Below are positions 11,620 to 24,695 of a stretch of 64,000 nt of DNA, piece by piece. How positions within the stretch are numbered: the first letter of the stretch is position 1; each line of letters opens with the position of its first letter. A program made the translations under genes and the position numbers. The notes below the pieces were generated by a model. That model was not told where the DNA came from, searched no databases, and saw only the letters and a list, made by a program, of their open reading frames with translations. Source of the stretch: Boletus sp. NGJ (lineage: Eukaryota; Basidiomycota; Agaricomycetes; Boletales; Boletaceae); the NCBI GenBank assembly GCA_019096195.1, contig JAGTXK010000267.1, positions 123,312-187,311 on the forward strand. The letters run 5' to 3'.

Positions 11620-13224
11620 CAGTGGCTCAAAAAAAGTGTCCCAATGTTTGGCTATTTTGCAAAGACTTGACATTTGCAAAAGAACCAAAAGGTATTAGCC
11701 CTAACCCTTGCTGGGCCATTGATAGCCCTAATCCTTGCCCTGAAGATGAGCCCTTAGTCATATAATTTGGTTGTCATGGCACTGAGATATAGCCATATTA
11801 AAGTGACATGTCATTGGGACACTTTTTTGAGCAACATTTCTATTCTTCAATTTAGTACTTCGTATGCCCTCCCTTTGCTTTTATCACTGCCTCTAGTCTT
11901 CTAGGCATACTCTCTATCAATCCTTGACACTCCTCAACCTCTATCTTCCCCCACTCCACTTCAATTCTCTCCCAAAGCTCCCATACTCCTTTTGGTGGTG
12001 TTGTATAGCTATTGAGTTTTTTTTTTTTTGAGGATTTGCCAGAGATGTTCAATGGGATTAAGGTCTGGAGATTGTGCTGGCCAGTCAAGAAGCTTGATCC
12101 CTTGAGATTCCAGCCACTCCTTGGCTCTTTTAGAGGTGTGCTTGGGGTCATTATCTTGTTGAATGATAATGCTCTCTTCAGGAATTCCAGAATTTTCCAT
12201 GGAAGGAAGCAGATTATCCTCCAAAATGGAGACATACTGCTCAGCATTCATCCTCCCTTCAACCTCTGCAAGAATCCTCCACTCCACTCCAACTCATGCA
12301 TCCCCAAACCATCAAGGAACCTCCTCCAAACTTTACTGTTCCCTGAACTTCCTTGTCTTGCAAAGACTTTCCTGCCAATTTCCATACATACTTCCTTCCA
12401 TCTGACCCAATCCTGTTGATCTTGGTTTCATCTGACCATATAACCCTAGTCCAGTCCTCCACAGTCCAATGTTGGTGCTTGAGAGCAAAGGCTAGCCTAT
12501 GTTGCCTATGCTTCACAGACAAGAGTGGCTTCTTTTTCTTGACTACAGCCTTGAGAGATGCAGACTTGAGAACATTCCTAACAGTTTGAGCAGAGACAGG
12601 AGAAGAGAGAGCAGAATTGATGAGATGGGTAGCCTGGACAGCATTTTCAACTTTGCCAGAGGTAATACTAGAGACAATTCTCCTTTTATCAGTAGGAGAA
12701 AGTTTAGAAGGACATCCTAATTTGATGTTTTCCTTGCCTGGGTGGATCTCCTTGATAACCCTGGCCACAGTAGACTTCCCCAGACCAGTTTGGAATGATA
12801 TTTGCCTAGTAGAAAGGCCAGATTCAGAGAGAAAAAGAATATTGGCTCTAGCAGAGGAGGGAGTGGATTTCATAATGAAGTAGGGTTGGCTGAATGGTAT
12901 CTCTGCTCTTTATACCATTTGGAGTTATGTAAGTGACATAATCAGACAGGGTTGAAGCACAGCATCCATCAGAACCTTATGTTATTTACTAAATGATAGT
13001 TGATAATATCAGGGTCAAATAAGTGTCCCAATGACATATCCTTTTAATATGGCTATAACTCAGTACCATGACAACCAACTCACATGACTAAGGGCTCATC
13101 TTCAGGGCAAGGATTAGGGCTATCAATGGCCCAGCAAGGGTTAGGGCTAATGCCTTTTGGTTCTTTTGCAAATGTCAAGTCTTTGCAAAATAGTCAAACA
13201 TTGGGACACTTTTTTGAGCCACTG
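11620..13224 (-). mobile_element. Tc1/mariner element, family I, copy B
   Basis: 1,605 bp, TA at 11618-11619 and 13225-13226, with perfect outer ends CAGTGGCTC and GAGCCACTG. TIRs of about 200 bp have the outer and inverted inner motif as in copies A and C. It lies inside the N-terminal part of the Plavaka pseudogene, so it is younger than that element. Confidence 0.9.
11852..12873 (-). pseudogene. Tc1-type DD34E transposase, frameshifted (copy B)
   Basis: The minus-strand ATG is at 12873. HTH motif GLSTRQISFQTGLGKST, IWSDETKINRIGSDG, QQDNDPKHTSKRAKEW and PDLNPIEHLW are intact, so all three catalytic acids are present. Compared with copy C it carries an indel after MSWSGV (near 12,280) and a 13-T run (12017-12029) that puts the last 55 or so codons in another frame. 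It is the least damaged at the N-terminus of the family I copies. Confidence 0.85.
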
Positions 13225-13875
13225 TAGATGCAAGTGGTTCAGATGAAGCCTTTGAGAAGGGCAGAGTGGAAAGGGAAAAATGTCCCTAAATTGTGCAGGT
13301 AAGTGTCCTGACTGCATGGGGCAGGCTGAGCTTCCTATGCCACCATGTGGTCCTCAGCAATTGGTCCTGGTTCACTAGGCAGTGGAGGTCTAGGCTCCAT
13401 AGCAACATCCTGGCTGTCACTATTCGTATCGGTGACCATGGTGTCAGCAGGATTGGACTTGGATGAAGGTTGGATGGGGGACTGTGGCAGCACTCCAGCT
13501 GGTAGAACACTGGTTGGGTCAACACTTGATGCTGGCTCATCATTATTCTGCTGTGGAAGCCAAGTTGAGATCAGTAAAATTGCTATGGAAATACTATATG
13601 TATGAACACTATCCTCTTGCCATCTTGGCTTCTTGGAGGCCAGGCTATTTCATGTAGATTCACATGCTGGCAGGAGTCATTTATGTTGACATTTGGCTCA
13701 TATAGCCACATATTGTTGCTAATAGTGTATACAGGTTGGGTGATGGCGAAGAAGACTTCCACTTGTGTTGAATGTCTACCTACACAACAAAGCACCACAT
13801 TTAAAATGTTGAGGTTCATCCATCACAAAGAGGGAGAGAAAAGCGACTAGGATTGTGAATAACAGTATGATACAC

Positions 13876-14700
13876 ATAGGAAGTAGGAATTGGCCTACAT
13901 GGCACTAATCATCAGGTTAGCAATGCAGTTGAAGGAGATTGTTCTTACTGGGGAGCATAGGAAACACAGTTGTACACTGTCCTGGCATTAAGGGATTCAG
14001 AGACTCAGAAGAGAATGGGCCTGGGGGAAACAAATCACTAGCAAGGAGGACCTTCTGGCTTTTGCTCAATACTGGCCACCACTCACCTTGCAATAATAGG
14101 AAATGCCACAAGTGCAGGGGCAATATGCTCAATGTTGGCATAAGAGACTAGGGTAAAGCAAGCCCTGTGGACAACAATTTGATGAGTGATGATAGATGGG
14201 CTGCCTGAGGCTGTGGTGATCCAATTGCCTGGAATAACAGGTCTTCACATGATGTCACTGCAACAGAAGTCACAGGACTTAAGATCTAGGGCCTTGAAAT
14301 AGGAAGTGGGAATTTACCTTTGAGGTGCTAATCATCAGATTGAAGATATGATCACTCTCACTGGGGTGGAGCATGAACAAAATAGCCATGCACTCTCCCC
14401 AGCATTGAAAGATGAAACCTGTAGAAAAAAAAAGTTAGCATGGCAGACCTTCTGCTTGACACTGAGCACCACTCATCTTGCAACAATAGACAATGCTGCA
14501 AGTACAGGGGTGACAAGCTTGATGCTGCCATAAGATAAAAGCCCCATGGACAACAATCTGATGAGTGATGATAGATATGGTGCCACCTGAGGCTGTGGAG
14601 ATCCAATTGACTGAAATGGTGAGTCTTCACTGGCACATGACATTGCTGCAACCTCTCAGATCAATGGGTACCACAAATGAATAGAAAACATAAGTCACAG
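13876..14700. repeat. Diverged tandem duplication, unit about 420 bp
   Basis: Units 13,876-14,280 and 14,299-14,700 (offset 423) share ATAGGAAGT, CTAATCATCAG, the GACCTTCTG..CACCACTCA..TTGCAA block and TGATGAGTGATGATAGAT. They are clearly related but diverged, with indels. No domain is recognised on either strand from 13,560 to 16,060. Confidence 0.65.
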
Positions 14701-15664
14701 TAATATGCATCAGTCTCATTAATGAGCCTAGGGAACTTGAAGCTTGAAGTATGGGGAATCCAAAGTTTTGATTGTAAGCAATAAGGTCATGGACTCATAG
14801 TGAACATCATGTTTCCAGGAGCCAGCTCCAAGAAATCTGACAGTGAGCACCACTATTCTCAGGCTGGGAACTCCAAGCCCAATGCAGATCCTGTGACACC
14901 AGTCAAAAAGTCCTGACAGAGCAGGCAGCATCCACTTAGGCTCTTTCACACAGCCCACAATCATCTTCATTCAACTATAGTGCAGTGGAAGTGATCCTTA
15001 GGCTCTTTCGACAAAATATATTTGTGGAAGCTGGATGTAGTGACTATGCATATGAAGATCCTGTAGTGGGGGCAGAGTTCATCCATCAGGATGCACAGAA
15101 CCCAGACTCCTGGGTTAGCAAAACACTTGTGAGACCAGAGCTTTGGAACAACAACTCAGATAACCACAAGCCTGAGGTGTATGGTGTTTTGAGATTGGTA
15201 TTATATTATAACATGGGGTAGAGCAGGGCAAATTAAGGGACTCAGAATATACTGGCGTGAAATAGCTACAGTCAGCTTTGCCAGCTGAGACCTTTGAACA
15301 CAGTGTAAGAGACTTTATGATACTATTGCTAGTATTCTATTAACATTGTTTAGAACAAACAATTAAAAGACAACAAGATCAGTAACTTGGATACAAATGC
15401 ATCCCACAGATACCCTCCTTTGACAGACATCCCAGATTTCACTGTGACTCAGGTCTCTCTTCTGATTTCTAATCTTATGCTGATGGACAACTTTCCTTTG
15501 ATGAGTGAGATCAGGCAGCAGGGGGAGGTACTGGACAAGGCACACCAGTTGATGAGAATGGCCACTATATTTATAGTTGGGCATACATGCCTGGCATTCA
15601 ACCTTCCCTATCCCCGATGCTTTGTCCAATTGGCCTCACTAACAAGACCATGCTTAGGCTGGTG

Positions 15665-16052
15665 ATTAGAATCTGTCTTATCTGTTCACCACATACTAAC
15701 AACCACACACTATAATAATCTACCTCTGCTACCTCTGCCCATAATGAAGAGGGTACAAAGGAGATCATCGTGTCCACAAACAATCTCAGAATCCCAACCT
15801 TAAAATGGAGACAATTAGATGACTCAAAACAGCCCTTGAAGGAAGGTATATAGACTATCAATTAGAATCTGTCTTATCTGTTCACCACATACTGACAACC
15901 ACACACTATGATAGCCCACCTGTGCTATCTCTGCCCATAATAAAGAGGGCACAAAGGAGATTATCATATCTGCAGATGATCTCAGAATCCAAACCTTAAA
16001 GTGGAGATGATCAGATAACTCAGAACAGCCCTTCAAAGTATGTAAACTATCT
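15665..16052. repeat. Tandem duplication, unit about 196 bp
   Basis: ATTAGAATCTGTCTTATCTG occurs at 15,665 and at 15,861, and similarity continues through the whole unit (CACCACATACT, CTCTGCCCATAAT, CAGCCCTT). Divergence is roughly one base in seven to ten by eye. Function is unknown; it looks like an old local duplication in decayed mobile DNA. Confidence 0.75.
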
Positions 16053-16059
16053 CTGCTTA

Positions 16060-18835
16060 TGTGCCACTGCCATAAACTATTAGTAGACACCACACTACAA
16101 CTTTGTGGCATTGATCAATATAGATTGTGCAATTTCGGTGCCAATCCCTCCATTTTGGCCAATCAAACACTTTCATCTTCAGTCTCCTTTTGACCTCAGC
16201 TTGAAACAATCTCCCAATGAGAAATGGTGATGAAGAAATTACAAAAGGATGTGGGTAAGCAAACAGATTCTCACTGCAATCTTGAAGGTACTTCAAGAGC
16301 AAAATACAAAGCCTTAATTTATGTATATGTTACACAAATCAAATGTATCTACTGTACTTGTAATTAGTGTACTGCTTGTAAGTGGCACAGATACCATAGC
16401 CTGGAAATTCACCTGAGTACAATCTAATTCCCAGTACTTATCCCTCGTCAACAAAAGTGTGTTCTGATGCCGGACAAGGCCAAGTTTGAATCAATAGAAC
16501 CACCACCTCTGCATAGGTACAGATATGCGGGGAGTCATGCTCTCTCTGCCCTTGCACTCTTCTTCACCCTCACCTCACCCTCACTCTTGCCCTCACCCTT
16601 TCACTTGCTTCGTCCTGGCTTGCCATACCCTTCCTTGTCCTGTTCCTGCCCCTTGCCCTCATCCCCTCTCACACACTCTATCACACACTCCTGCCCTCAC
16701 ACTCACACTCTTAGCATCTTTACCCTTGCCCTTTCCTTCTCATCCTTGCTCCTTGTATGTACCATGAGTTAGGTGGGGACAGTGAAACAACAGCACAATG
16801 TGCACAATTGCATACATCATACTGTTGTTTCTCTCACCCTCACCCTTGCTGGACTATCAGATCCATCATGGAGTATACCTGCATAGATTGTGGGTACAAC
16901 CCATGATGGGTATGGGTACTGTGCCGGGCATCCAGGGGTATACTTGTGCAGATACTCCAGTGCCCTGCATTTACCCTGGCCCACATTTCTTACAACACTA
17001 AGCAGATCCATGCTAATATATTCTCTGTTTGTATTTCAGCCTTCTGACCCTAAGTAGGACTCTTATAAGGTCCCCACTCAACAGAAAAATGGAGCTTGCT
17101 AACCTACTATGATATACTGTATGTACACTGGTAACCCTCAATGGTGTCTGTTTTGCACTCACTCATATATGATTTAGCCCTTGAACAGCCATCAGGCAGG
17201 GCCCTGCACAGACTTTGTGCAACCTTGGCTGTATCTTTTCATTTACTTCATTTCTTTTTGTCTAGAACTGTATATTGGAGTAAGTGACCTAAGTGTGAGC
17301 TGATTATAGCTGCCTTATACAAACATAATTCCTCCAGATTATTCCATTCAGTGAATATATGTACATCCAGCAGAAAGGTCATTGGTCACACACCTACTCA
17401 GATATGCCTCACAGCCCAGCTCTGAAAACTCATGCTGCCCTAAAGTGGCATATTATCACACTTGAAGATGAGAATGCAAGACTTGTTAGCAAGATCATAA
17501 GGTGACCATTTGTTATCAAACCACTTTTTCATCTTGTTTGTCTAATGTTTGATCATTTATAGTATCCATTTTTATGTACATGAGGGATAAGCCATCTGCT
17601 GGCTTATAAGCCTCTCTGACCCCATCACTGACTTGATTGCTGAATATAATCGGCATGTTGTGCAAGCAGAAGATGGGAATGACATTGATCTTGTAGAATT
17701 GACTAAGAAGTATAGTAAGTGTCTGGTTGGTTATCAGTATTCTGCCCTCTGAGGCTTGAGCTATGGTAGGTAGGAATGTACCTTTTGTTCTTATAAGAAG
17801 CTCATCCAGTGGTGCCCATTGGTTATGGGCCTCACACAAGAGAACATCAATGTAGATGATTTGGAGTCTGTTTTCCAAGAGGTGAGTCTACAACAAATTT
17901 GGTCACCTGACTCAGAAGCTATCTCACCTTACCAAAGTTGAAGAGAGGTGCTAATGGTGCACATGGAAACAACACAAACATGTTGAAGAGATTAGTTGCC
18001 ACTTGATTGAACCACCAAACCACACACTCTATTTCCCTCATTATTGTCAATGAGAAGCAAGGGTGAGGACTACTCCATAATGTCACAGGTCAACTAATCT
18101 GCCCAGTCAATTACAACTGGCTTGATGTGAGGTACATACATTTTCCCTCCTTTCTTGTCTACGTATAAATCATTTGTCAGCATTCCAGTGCCATTCACAC
18201 ATTTCACCCTAACTACCCAGTAACAGTGAATATATGGCCCACTTTTTTGTATTTCAAAGGGCAGTACAACCCTCAGCACCCATCAGCAGGTTTATTCAAA
18301 GGTGAACTACTCTTGAGGGTGTATATAGTATAGTATTATACTTCTACAATGTTTTCACTATGATTTATCCACCAATAGGCATTTTATTGTATCTTCACAT
18401 CTCCAAGTTCTACTTATAAAGGCATCAAGGGTTCCAGTGAGGATGCTGGTGGACAGCCTCATGCAGGCAACAGGCCCCACAAGCCTTTATGCCTCCCATA
18501 TACTCGCTGTGACATTGCAGGCCTACTCAAGATGTAATCTGTACAGCCCTGTGCCATTACATATGTCACTGTCCAGGTAAGTCATCCAGTCGTCACACCA
18601 TCATTTATACAGCACTGACAATAGACCTCCAGCTTCACTTTGCACTATCCAGCAGTACCTCTTGGGACCTCAAGGATGACAACTTTGACTATGATACTTT
18701 CTACAACAACATACATAGTCAATTGGTTCAAATGTCCCTGGTCACAAACTAAGACCCAAGCAATCAAAAAGCTCCTTTTTTGGTGGAACTGGTGAGTCCA
18801 GGAGTTATGATATATTAACTTCTTATATATTTCTA
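16060..18835. other. Decayed DNA without a firm gene call
   Basis: 16,540-16,760 is a CCCTCACC/CACACTC-rich low-complexity tract. The minus strand at 17,516-17,878 is open for 120 codons (motifs WAPLDELLIRTKG, GRILITNQ) that I do not recognise. Around 18,560-18,780 plus the frame WDLKDDNFDYDTFYNNI resembles a WD/FY-rich protein family of unknown function in Agaricomycetes, remembered only loosely. The rest shows nothing. Confidence 0.35.
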
Positions 18836-20148
18836 CATCAGTAAATACAGGATTTCATCATAGTGCTTATAGTGCCATACAGTGACTCCAAAAACCCTTT
18901 CCATGCTAACCCTCAATGTGGTACGCTTTGCACACCACCACACACTGTGGGACTTTCGCTTAGCTTTAGTGGAGTTATAAATAGTACATACTCTAGGCTA
19001 CGAGATTGCTCCCTAGGTCATGTGATTTGGTCCACAGGCTGTGGAGATATGATCAATGTGAAACAGTAATACCATGGAAAGGGTTTTTTCACTTTTAAAC
19101 TGATAACTAGGATCTTAGTCAAATCATATCATATTTGCCATTGTTTGTTCATGCAAACAAAGATATACATATAAATAGCATGTCTGAGCTTAAAAAAGTT
19201 CACACAGTTCTTGATTCTCAATCACCACCATGATCAAATCCCTCTCCCTTCCCCAATAAAGCACTATTCTCTCTTTGCTTGATTCTGGCTGCTCTGGTGA
19301 AGCCATTGCCAAGCAAACTGGTGTCAGCCCTTCTGCCATATCCAAGCTTTGCTCCAAAGAGCATTCTGCCCTTCCCAAAGCTTCTGGGGGTCATCCTTCC
19401 AAGCTTTCTCCCACCAACATTTGTCATGCCCAACATCTAATCACCTCTGGGAAAGCTGAAAATGCTGTTCAAGTAGCCAAAGCCCTCACCAATATCATCA
19501 ACCAACCCCTCTCTGCCAATACTGTCTGCCTCCACTTGAAGAAAGCTGGTATGAAAGCTGTGATGAAGTCCAAACATCCCCTCCTCTCTGCTAGGCATCA
19601 CAAGGCTCACTTGGATTTTGCCTATGCACATAAGGATTGAAGGTGATATGGTCTGATGAGACCAAAATCAATCGCCTAGGGTTAGATGGGCATAAATGGG
19701 CATGGAAGAGGGCAGGTGAGGGGCTTAGTGATAGGCTGGTGTATGGAACCCTCAAGTTTGGAGGAGGTTCTCTGATGATATGGGGCTGTATGACTTGGGA
19801 GGGAGTTGGCTTTGCTACTAAGATTGATGATAGGATGGATGGAGATCTCTACCTTCAAATTTTGAAGGATGAGCTTCAGCAAACCCTGGAGTATTATGGT
19901 CTCAATCCTCCTAACATTATCTTTCAGCAGGACAATGACCCCAAGTGTACCTGCAGGCTGGTCAAGAAGTGGCTAGAGGAGCAAGAATTCAGTACTATGG
20001 TGTGGCCTGCATAATCTCCTGACCTCAACCCTATTGAACATCTTTGGAGTTGTCTGAAGAGGAGCCTTGCAAAGCATGAAAACCCCTCTAATGGAATTCA
20101 TGAATTGTGGGAAAGGTTCAAGTGGAGTGGGATAGGATACCAGTGGAG

Positions 20149-20320
20149 TGTTGTAATTAGCAATTGTCATGTGGCTGTGGTAGATTACCAAGCATATACT
20201 TAGTTTTTTCAGCTTCGTGTTTGCCTTCCCTCAGTGATTCTATCTGGTTCACTGAGATATGGCCCTATCTATCTTTTCTCTATACCTAGTTGACAATCCT
20301 GTAGTTCATTACTTGCTACA
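20149..20320 (+). repeat. Copia 5' LTR
   Basis: 172 bp, TG..CA termini, abuts the TGGAG duplication on the left and the primer-binding site on the right. Confidence 0.9.
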
Positions 20321-20337
20321 GGTTATGAGCCCTGGTC
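20321..20337 (+). promoter_or_regulatory. Copia primer-binding site for half initiator tRNA-Met
   Basis: GGTTATGAGCCCTGGTC lies directly after the 5' LTR. Its complement contains GGGCTCATAACC, the anticodon-loop region of eukaryotic initiator tRNA-Met (CAT anticodon), not the acceptor 3' end. Drosophila copia and some fungal relatives prime from a 5' half of this tRNA, so the same mode is likely here. Confidence 0.7.
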
Positions 20338-20410
20338 AATAGCTTTCAGACGAAGTATTAAAAAAAAATTTGAACAAACCAACGTCGCTCATCCCGTGTC
20401 TTGAGAAACA

Positions 20411-21375
20411 ATGTCAACTCTTAAGCTAGGCAAAGACTTCATCAAGGCAGTGCCCAAACTAGATGCTTCGGGCAAGAACTGGCCAATGTGGAAGCATAAA
20501 GTCACAGTAGCATTGTCAACAAAGAGACTACTCCCATACCTACATGGTAAAAAGTCGTTACCGATTGACCCAGCAGCAGCCCACTCCCCAGCATGGATAC
20601 CCCAAACACCAGACAAAGTGAAAGCCTGCGAAGACTACAAAGAGGCTATGGAAACATGGCTCGAGAAGGATGCCATTGTCAAGCATCTTATCTCGTCTTC
20701 TGTCCCCAACTCCGTCTACATCTCATTGATGTTAAAAACAACCTCCCACGAATACTATATAGCCCTTCAGGAACGTTTTGAGGATCGTTCACTGGTTGTG
20801 AGTGTCGAACAGTAATGACAGCTCGGAGAGATGAAGCTAAAAGAAAATGGCGATGCCCAGGCCCACCTTGACAAGATGAGCCTACTCCGTGAAGAACTTG
20901 CAGCCATGAACAACCCCATTATCGATAACGATTTCTTCAATATGGTATTCACATCACTACCCTGCTCTTATAACTCCATTCTGTTGTCTGTGTTGTCAAC
21001 AATAAGACTGCAAAACAAGCAGATTAGTGCCCATGTACTAATATCTATGGTGTTGGATGAGTATGACCACCTAGTGGCGCAAGGCAGCAGAAAACAAGTC
21101 AAAGGAGAATGATGATGTAGCACTAGTGGCCGACTCTTCAAAGAAAGGAAAAGAGCAAAAGAAATTTACCGGCGATTGCAATAACCGTGGGTGGTCAGGC
21201 CATAAATCATGGAACTGCTGGGAGGAAGGAGGTGGGAAGGCCAGGAAGGCTCCGAAGAGCTGGAAGCCTAGAGGAAAGAAACCGAAGTCAGATGCGAATA
21301 ACTCAGCAAAAGACTCAAAGTCTACTACCCATGTGAAAATAGCTACTGTTGATGACAATGAGCCCGACGGTATAT
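20411..21375 (+). pseudogene. Copia gag with decayed zinc knuckle
   Basis: ATG 20411. The N-terminal part has the Copia gag pattern (NWPMWKHKV, LPYLHGK, TLEKDAIVKHL-like region, ISLMLKTTSHEYYIALQERF). Two consecutive stops (TAA TGA, 20813-20818) interrupt it, the frame continues to 21,110, then shifts. The nucleic-acid-binding knuckle reads CNNRGWSGHKSWNC: the second cysteine of C-X2-C-X4-H-X4-C is Arg (CGT for TGT), so it should not bind zinc. The frame closes at a TGA near 21,375. Confidence 0.8.
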
Positions 21376-21429
21376 GATTAGCGGAAGGACTCGAAGAACC
21401 TAGCATTGAGGCTACATCCACTTTACCGT

Positions 21430-24400
21430 ATGCTACACTCACTCAGGTATCCATCACTGAACTCTACGACAGTGGTGGTTCGCAACATCTCTCTCCATGT
21501 TGAGATCAACTCATCAATTTTAAGTCCATTCCCCCTAAGCCCATAACTGTGGCGGACAACTGGATGTTCAACGCTATAGACTGTGGCGATCTCCCCATCG
21601 AAATCCCAAATGGAAAGTCTATGACCTGAGTACTCCTGAAAGATGTGCTGTACGCACCGTCAATGGGGGTTACTTTGGTGTCAATAAGTAGGCTAGCAGC
21701 AGCCAGATACTCGGCACTATTCCAAGACTCAGTATGCCATATCTTCAACCCCCATAAACACCTGGTGGGGGAAGTACCAGTCAACAATGGCCTTTACCAA
21801 GTTAAACACCATGCGAAATCATTTGCCAGTGCTGCAGCTGAAAAGGAAACACTCACAATGGAGGAACTACACGCCCGATTGTTGCACTTAGCACCCATGA
21901 CAATCCAAGACATGCTGTCAAAGGGAATGATTAGCAGAGTAAAGCTGGACTCTACACAGGAAACAATGGGTCAGTGCAAGTCCTGCAAGTATGGGAAAGC
22001 CGTTCACAAACTGATTGGAAAAGTCCATGAGCCCCAATGTAGCGAACACTTCAGCGACGAAGTCCATACAGATGTTTGGGGTCCATCAGACATGCAAACC
22101 CCCGGCCATAAGAAATACTATGCATCGTTCACGGACAACTACACCCGCTATACCCACATCTTCCTGCAAGCAGCAAAATCAGATACCTTCAACTCATATA
22201 AGACTTATGAAGCTTGGGTGAAAATGCAGCATGGCACAATAATAAAACGACTCTATTCGGACCATGGAGGCAAATACCTGAGCGATGACTTTATGCATCA
22301 CTTAAAAGCTCAAGGTACTGAACAAAAACTCACCGTGCATGATATACCGCAGCACAATGGTGTTGCTGAATGGTTAAACTGTACTCTACTTGAACGGGTG
22401 TGCACTGTGCTGCATGTGTCTGGACTTCCAAAAACTCTATGGGAAGAAGCTTTAGTACATGTCATATGGGTGAAAAATTGAACTGTGTCACGTGTCCTCA
22501 ATGGGAAGACGCTGTACGAGCTCCTACACAACAAACAACTGAATTTAGCTCACCTACCTGTGTGGGGAGTTTGTGTCTGGGTCCACGATGCTTCTGGCTC
22601 CAAACTGAACATGCAAGCGAAAGCAGGCCACTGGATAGGCTATGATGCCGAAAGTGGTGCACACCGTGTATACTGCAAGGGCTGCATCACCATAGAATGA
22701 AACATCTAATTCGAGAAGAACAAGAACACTGTAATCGTGCTACCAGGCTCGTTGACCATTGAAGGGGAGTGAGCAGAGAGAGCGCTGATCAAAGGGGAGA
22801 AGAAAACGATCGATCAAAATGATCAGCGCTGAGATGCAAACAATGACAACGCACACAACTTACCCAAAGATCCACCAGAACCTGCACCCAAGCCTGTCCA
22901 AGAACTCAGACGCTCCAGTCATCAGCGCACGGAATCGCCATACATGCGATTGTTGTGCAGTGGTGCTGGGACGCACGACGGACGAGAAGGGGAAAGGGCT
23001 GTCATGAGAACGAGGGCAATAAGGCTGCCAAAGAAGCTGATGTGAGCGCAGGTATATGGGATACAGAAGACAATGAAACCGCCACTTATGCGATGCACAC
23101 TGGCATTAGTGAGGCTGAGGGACTCGAATCAAAGACAATCGATGAGGCACAGCAACGGCCAGATTGGCTGCGATGGGATGAAGCGATCAATGCTGAATTG
23201 AAGAGTCTCACCGACGCACACACCTGGGACCTCATACCTCGCCTGCCAAGGCCTACCAACGTCATTGACTGCAAATGGATCTTCAAGATAAAGAAGACGG
23301 TGACAGGCAAAATTGACAAATACAAGGTGCGATTAGTCGCACACAGCTTCACTCAGGTACACGGCGTAGACTACTATGAAACATACGCTCCTGTCGCCTG
23401 TCTCAGTTCCCTCAGACTAGTCCTTGCCACTGCAGCTTGTCATGATTGGGACATCGACGTTTTTGACTTTCACAGTGCATTCCTCAATGGCAAACTCAAC
23501 AACAATGAAATAATATTCATGGAACTCCCTCCCGGTTTCAACAAAAACGGCCAAGACCTTGTTGCCTGACTATGTGTAGCCCTCTATGGGTCTAAGCAGG
23601 GCACATTAAAATGGTATCAGAGGCTTTGTAAAGAGCTCACCATCCTAGGGTTCCATTGCACCGAGGCTGACTGGGAAATTTTCATTGCTAAAGTCGCCAA
23701 CCACATTCTCATCCTCGTGTCGCACATCGACGACTGCACTATCACCGGCAGCTCAAAAGAGCTCATTAAAGCATTTAAGACCAAAATTGGGTCTCGTTTC
23801 AAGATCACAGATCTTGGGTCCATCAGTTGGCTCTTAGGGATGAAGGTAACATGCGATCAGCATGCACACACGATTTCTATTTCCCAAGAATCGTACATAG
23901 AATCCATCCTCGCGAAGTACAACTTCATTGACACGAAACCAATCTCTATCCCCATGGACCTGAATATTCAGCTCTTGAAATCCCAGTCCCCGAAATCAGC
24001 CACCGAAGCTGCAATAATGAAACAGGTACTGTTTCGCGCTGCACTGGGGTCATTAATGTACCTAGCCGTTGGTACTAGGCCTGACATCGCCTTCGTTGTC
24101 TCTACTCTTGCACAATTTACAGAAAACCCCGGTCTGCCATATTGGGACACACTAAAACAAGTCTACTGCTATCTTCTCAGTATGAAGAAATGGGCGCTGA
24201 CCTATAGAACAGAGACAAAAGGTCTCATTGGCTACGCTGATGCCAACAGGGCATTGCAGAAGCATCAGCATGCCATTACTGGCTATGCCTTCCTCGTCAA
24301 TGGGGGAGCCATTTCCTGGAGCTCATGCAAGCAGGAGCTGGTCACTCTCTCTACCACAGAGGCCGAGTATGTCGCATCGACCCATGCTGCAAAGGAAGCC

Positions 24401-24688
24401 ATCTGGCTTTGTCGGCTTATCTGTGAGCTTTACGGGCTGCTCGAGCAAGCCACTGTCCTCTTTAATGATAACCAGTCCACTATCGCACTTACAAAAGACA
24501 ATAATTACCACGTGCACACCAAACATATTGACATACAATACCACTTTATTCATTTTTCTGTTTCTAAAGGCTCTATCCAACTGATCTACTGCCCCACTGA
24601 TCATATGATAGCAGATACACTTATGAAGGCTCTCCCTTTGGTTAAAGCCAAACACTTTGCTTTCAAACTTGGACTCTGCTCCAATTGA
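21430..24688 (+). pseudogene. Copia pol (protease, integrase, RT, RNase H)
   Basis: Protease motif DSGGSQHLSP (about 21,467). Integrase 21,645-22,481: zinc-binding HARLLHL..CKSC, then VHTDVWGP, LYSDHGGKYLS and NGVAEWLN supply the D,D,E acids. RT: CKWIFKIKK, DFHSAFLNG (23,460), and a catalytic HIDDC (23,727) in place of YVDD. RNase H: GYADAN, TEAEYVA, FNDNQS, with HTKHIDIQYHFI near the end; stop 24686-24688. TGA stops at about 21,500, 21,627, 22,479 and 23,567 and a frame break around 22,700-22,955 inactivate it. Active-site acids are all retained, so the loss is recent on the protein scale. Confidence 0.88.
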
Positions 24689-24695
24689 GGGAGAA

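Larger units (their letters stand above)
6840..13560 (-). pseudogene. Plavaka-type (CACTA-like) transposase, interrupted
   Basis: Reading from right to left: an N-terminal Pro/Ser-rich part (about 13,560-13,230), LTLDQLSN (11,490), then across a solo LTR SIWQ|LMTWMMTGSTQKS, EVIWFPDFD, SFHLTPFKHIWKSP, YDELYTSDAWI, LMFWSNATHLAQFGNASAWP (9,850-9,780), HCKQEMFHAVWGTLLDNEF, IFTYLADYPEK, DKGHCPCPCC (9,330), HEFKLGVFK (8,990), WHALAKLRLHTDE (8,600), NLDTYKLHALGDYV (8,350), MEFLWVHWFDV (7,539), NMFMWYSGIGVGH (7,200) and an acidic tail (6,840-7,060). This is the domain order of the large Basidiomycota Plavaka transposases. Many stops and frameshifts make it inactive; likely intron remnants also occur. 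The solo LTR (10,354-11,361) and Tc1 copy B (11,620-13,224) inserted later. Terminal repeats of the element were not located. Confidence 0.8.

Noticed and set aside
16467-16772. 101-codon Leu/Ser/Pro-rich frame resembling a secreted peptide
   Set aside because: It is a translation of CCCTCACC-type low-complexity DNA and has no splice or promoter context.
18560-18780. WDLKDDNFDYDTFYNNI-like frame as a host gene
   Set aside because: Too short and only loosely remembered similarity; kept as a remark, not as a gene.
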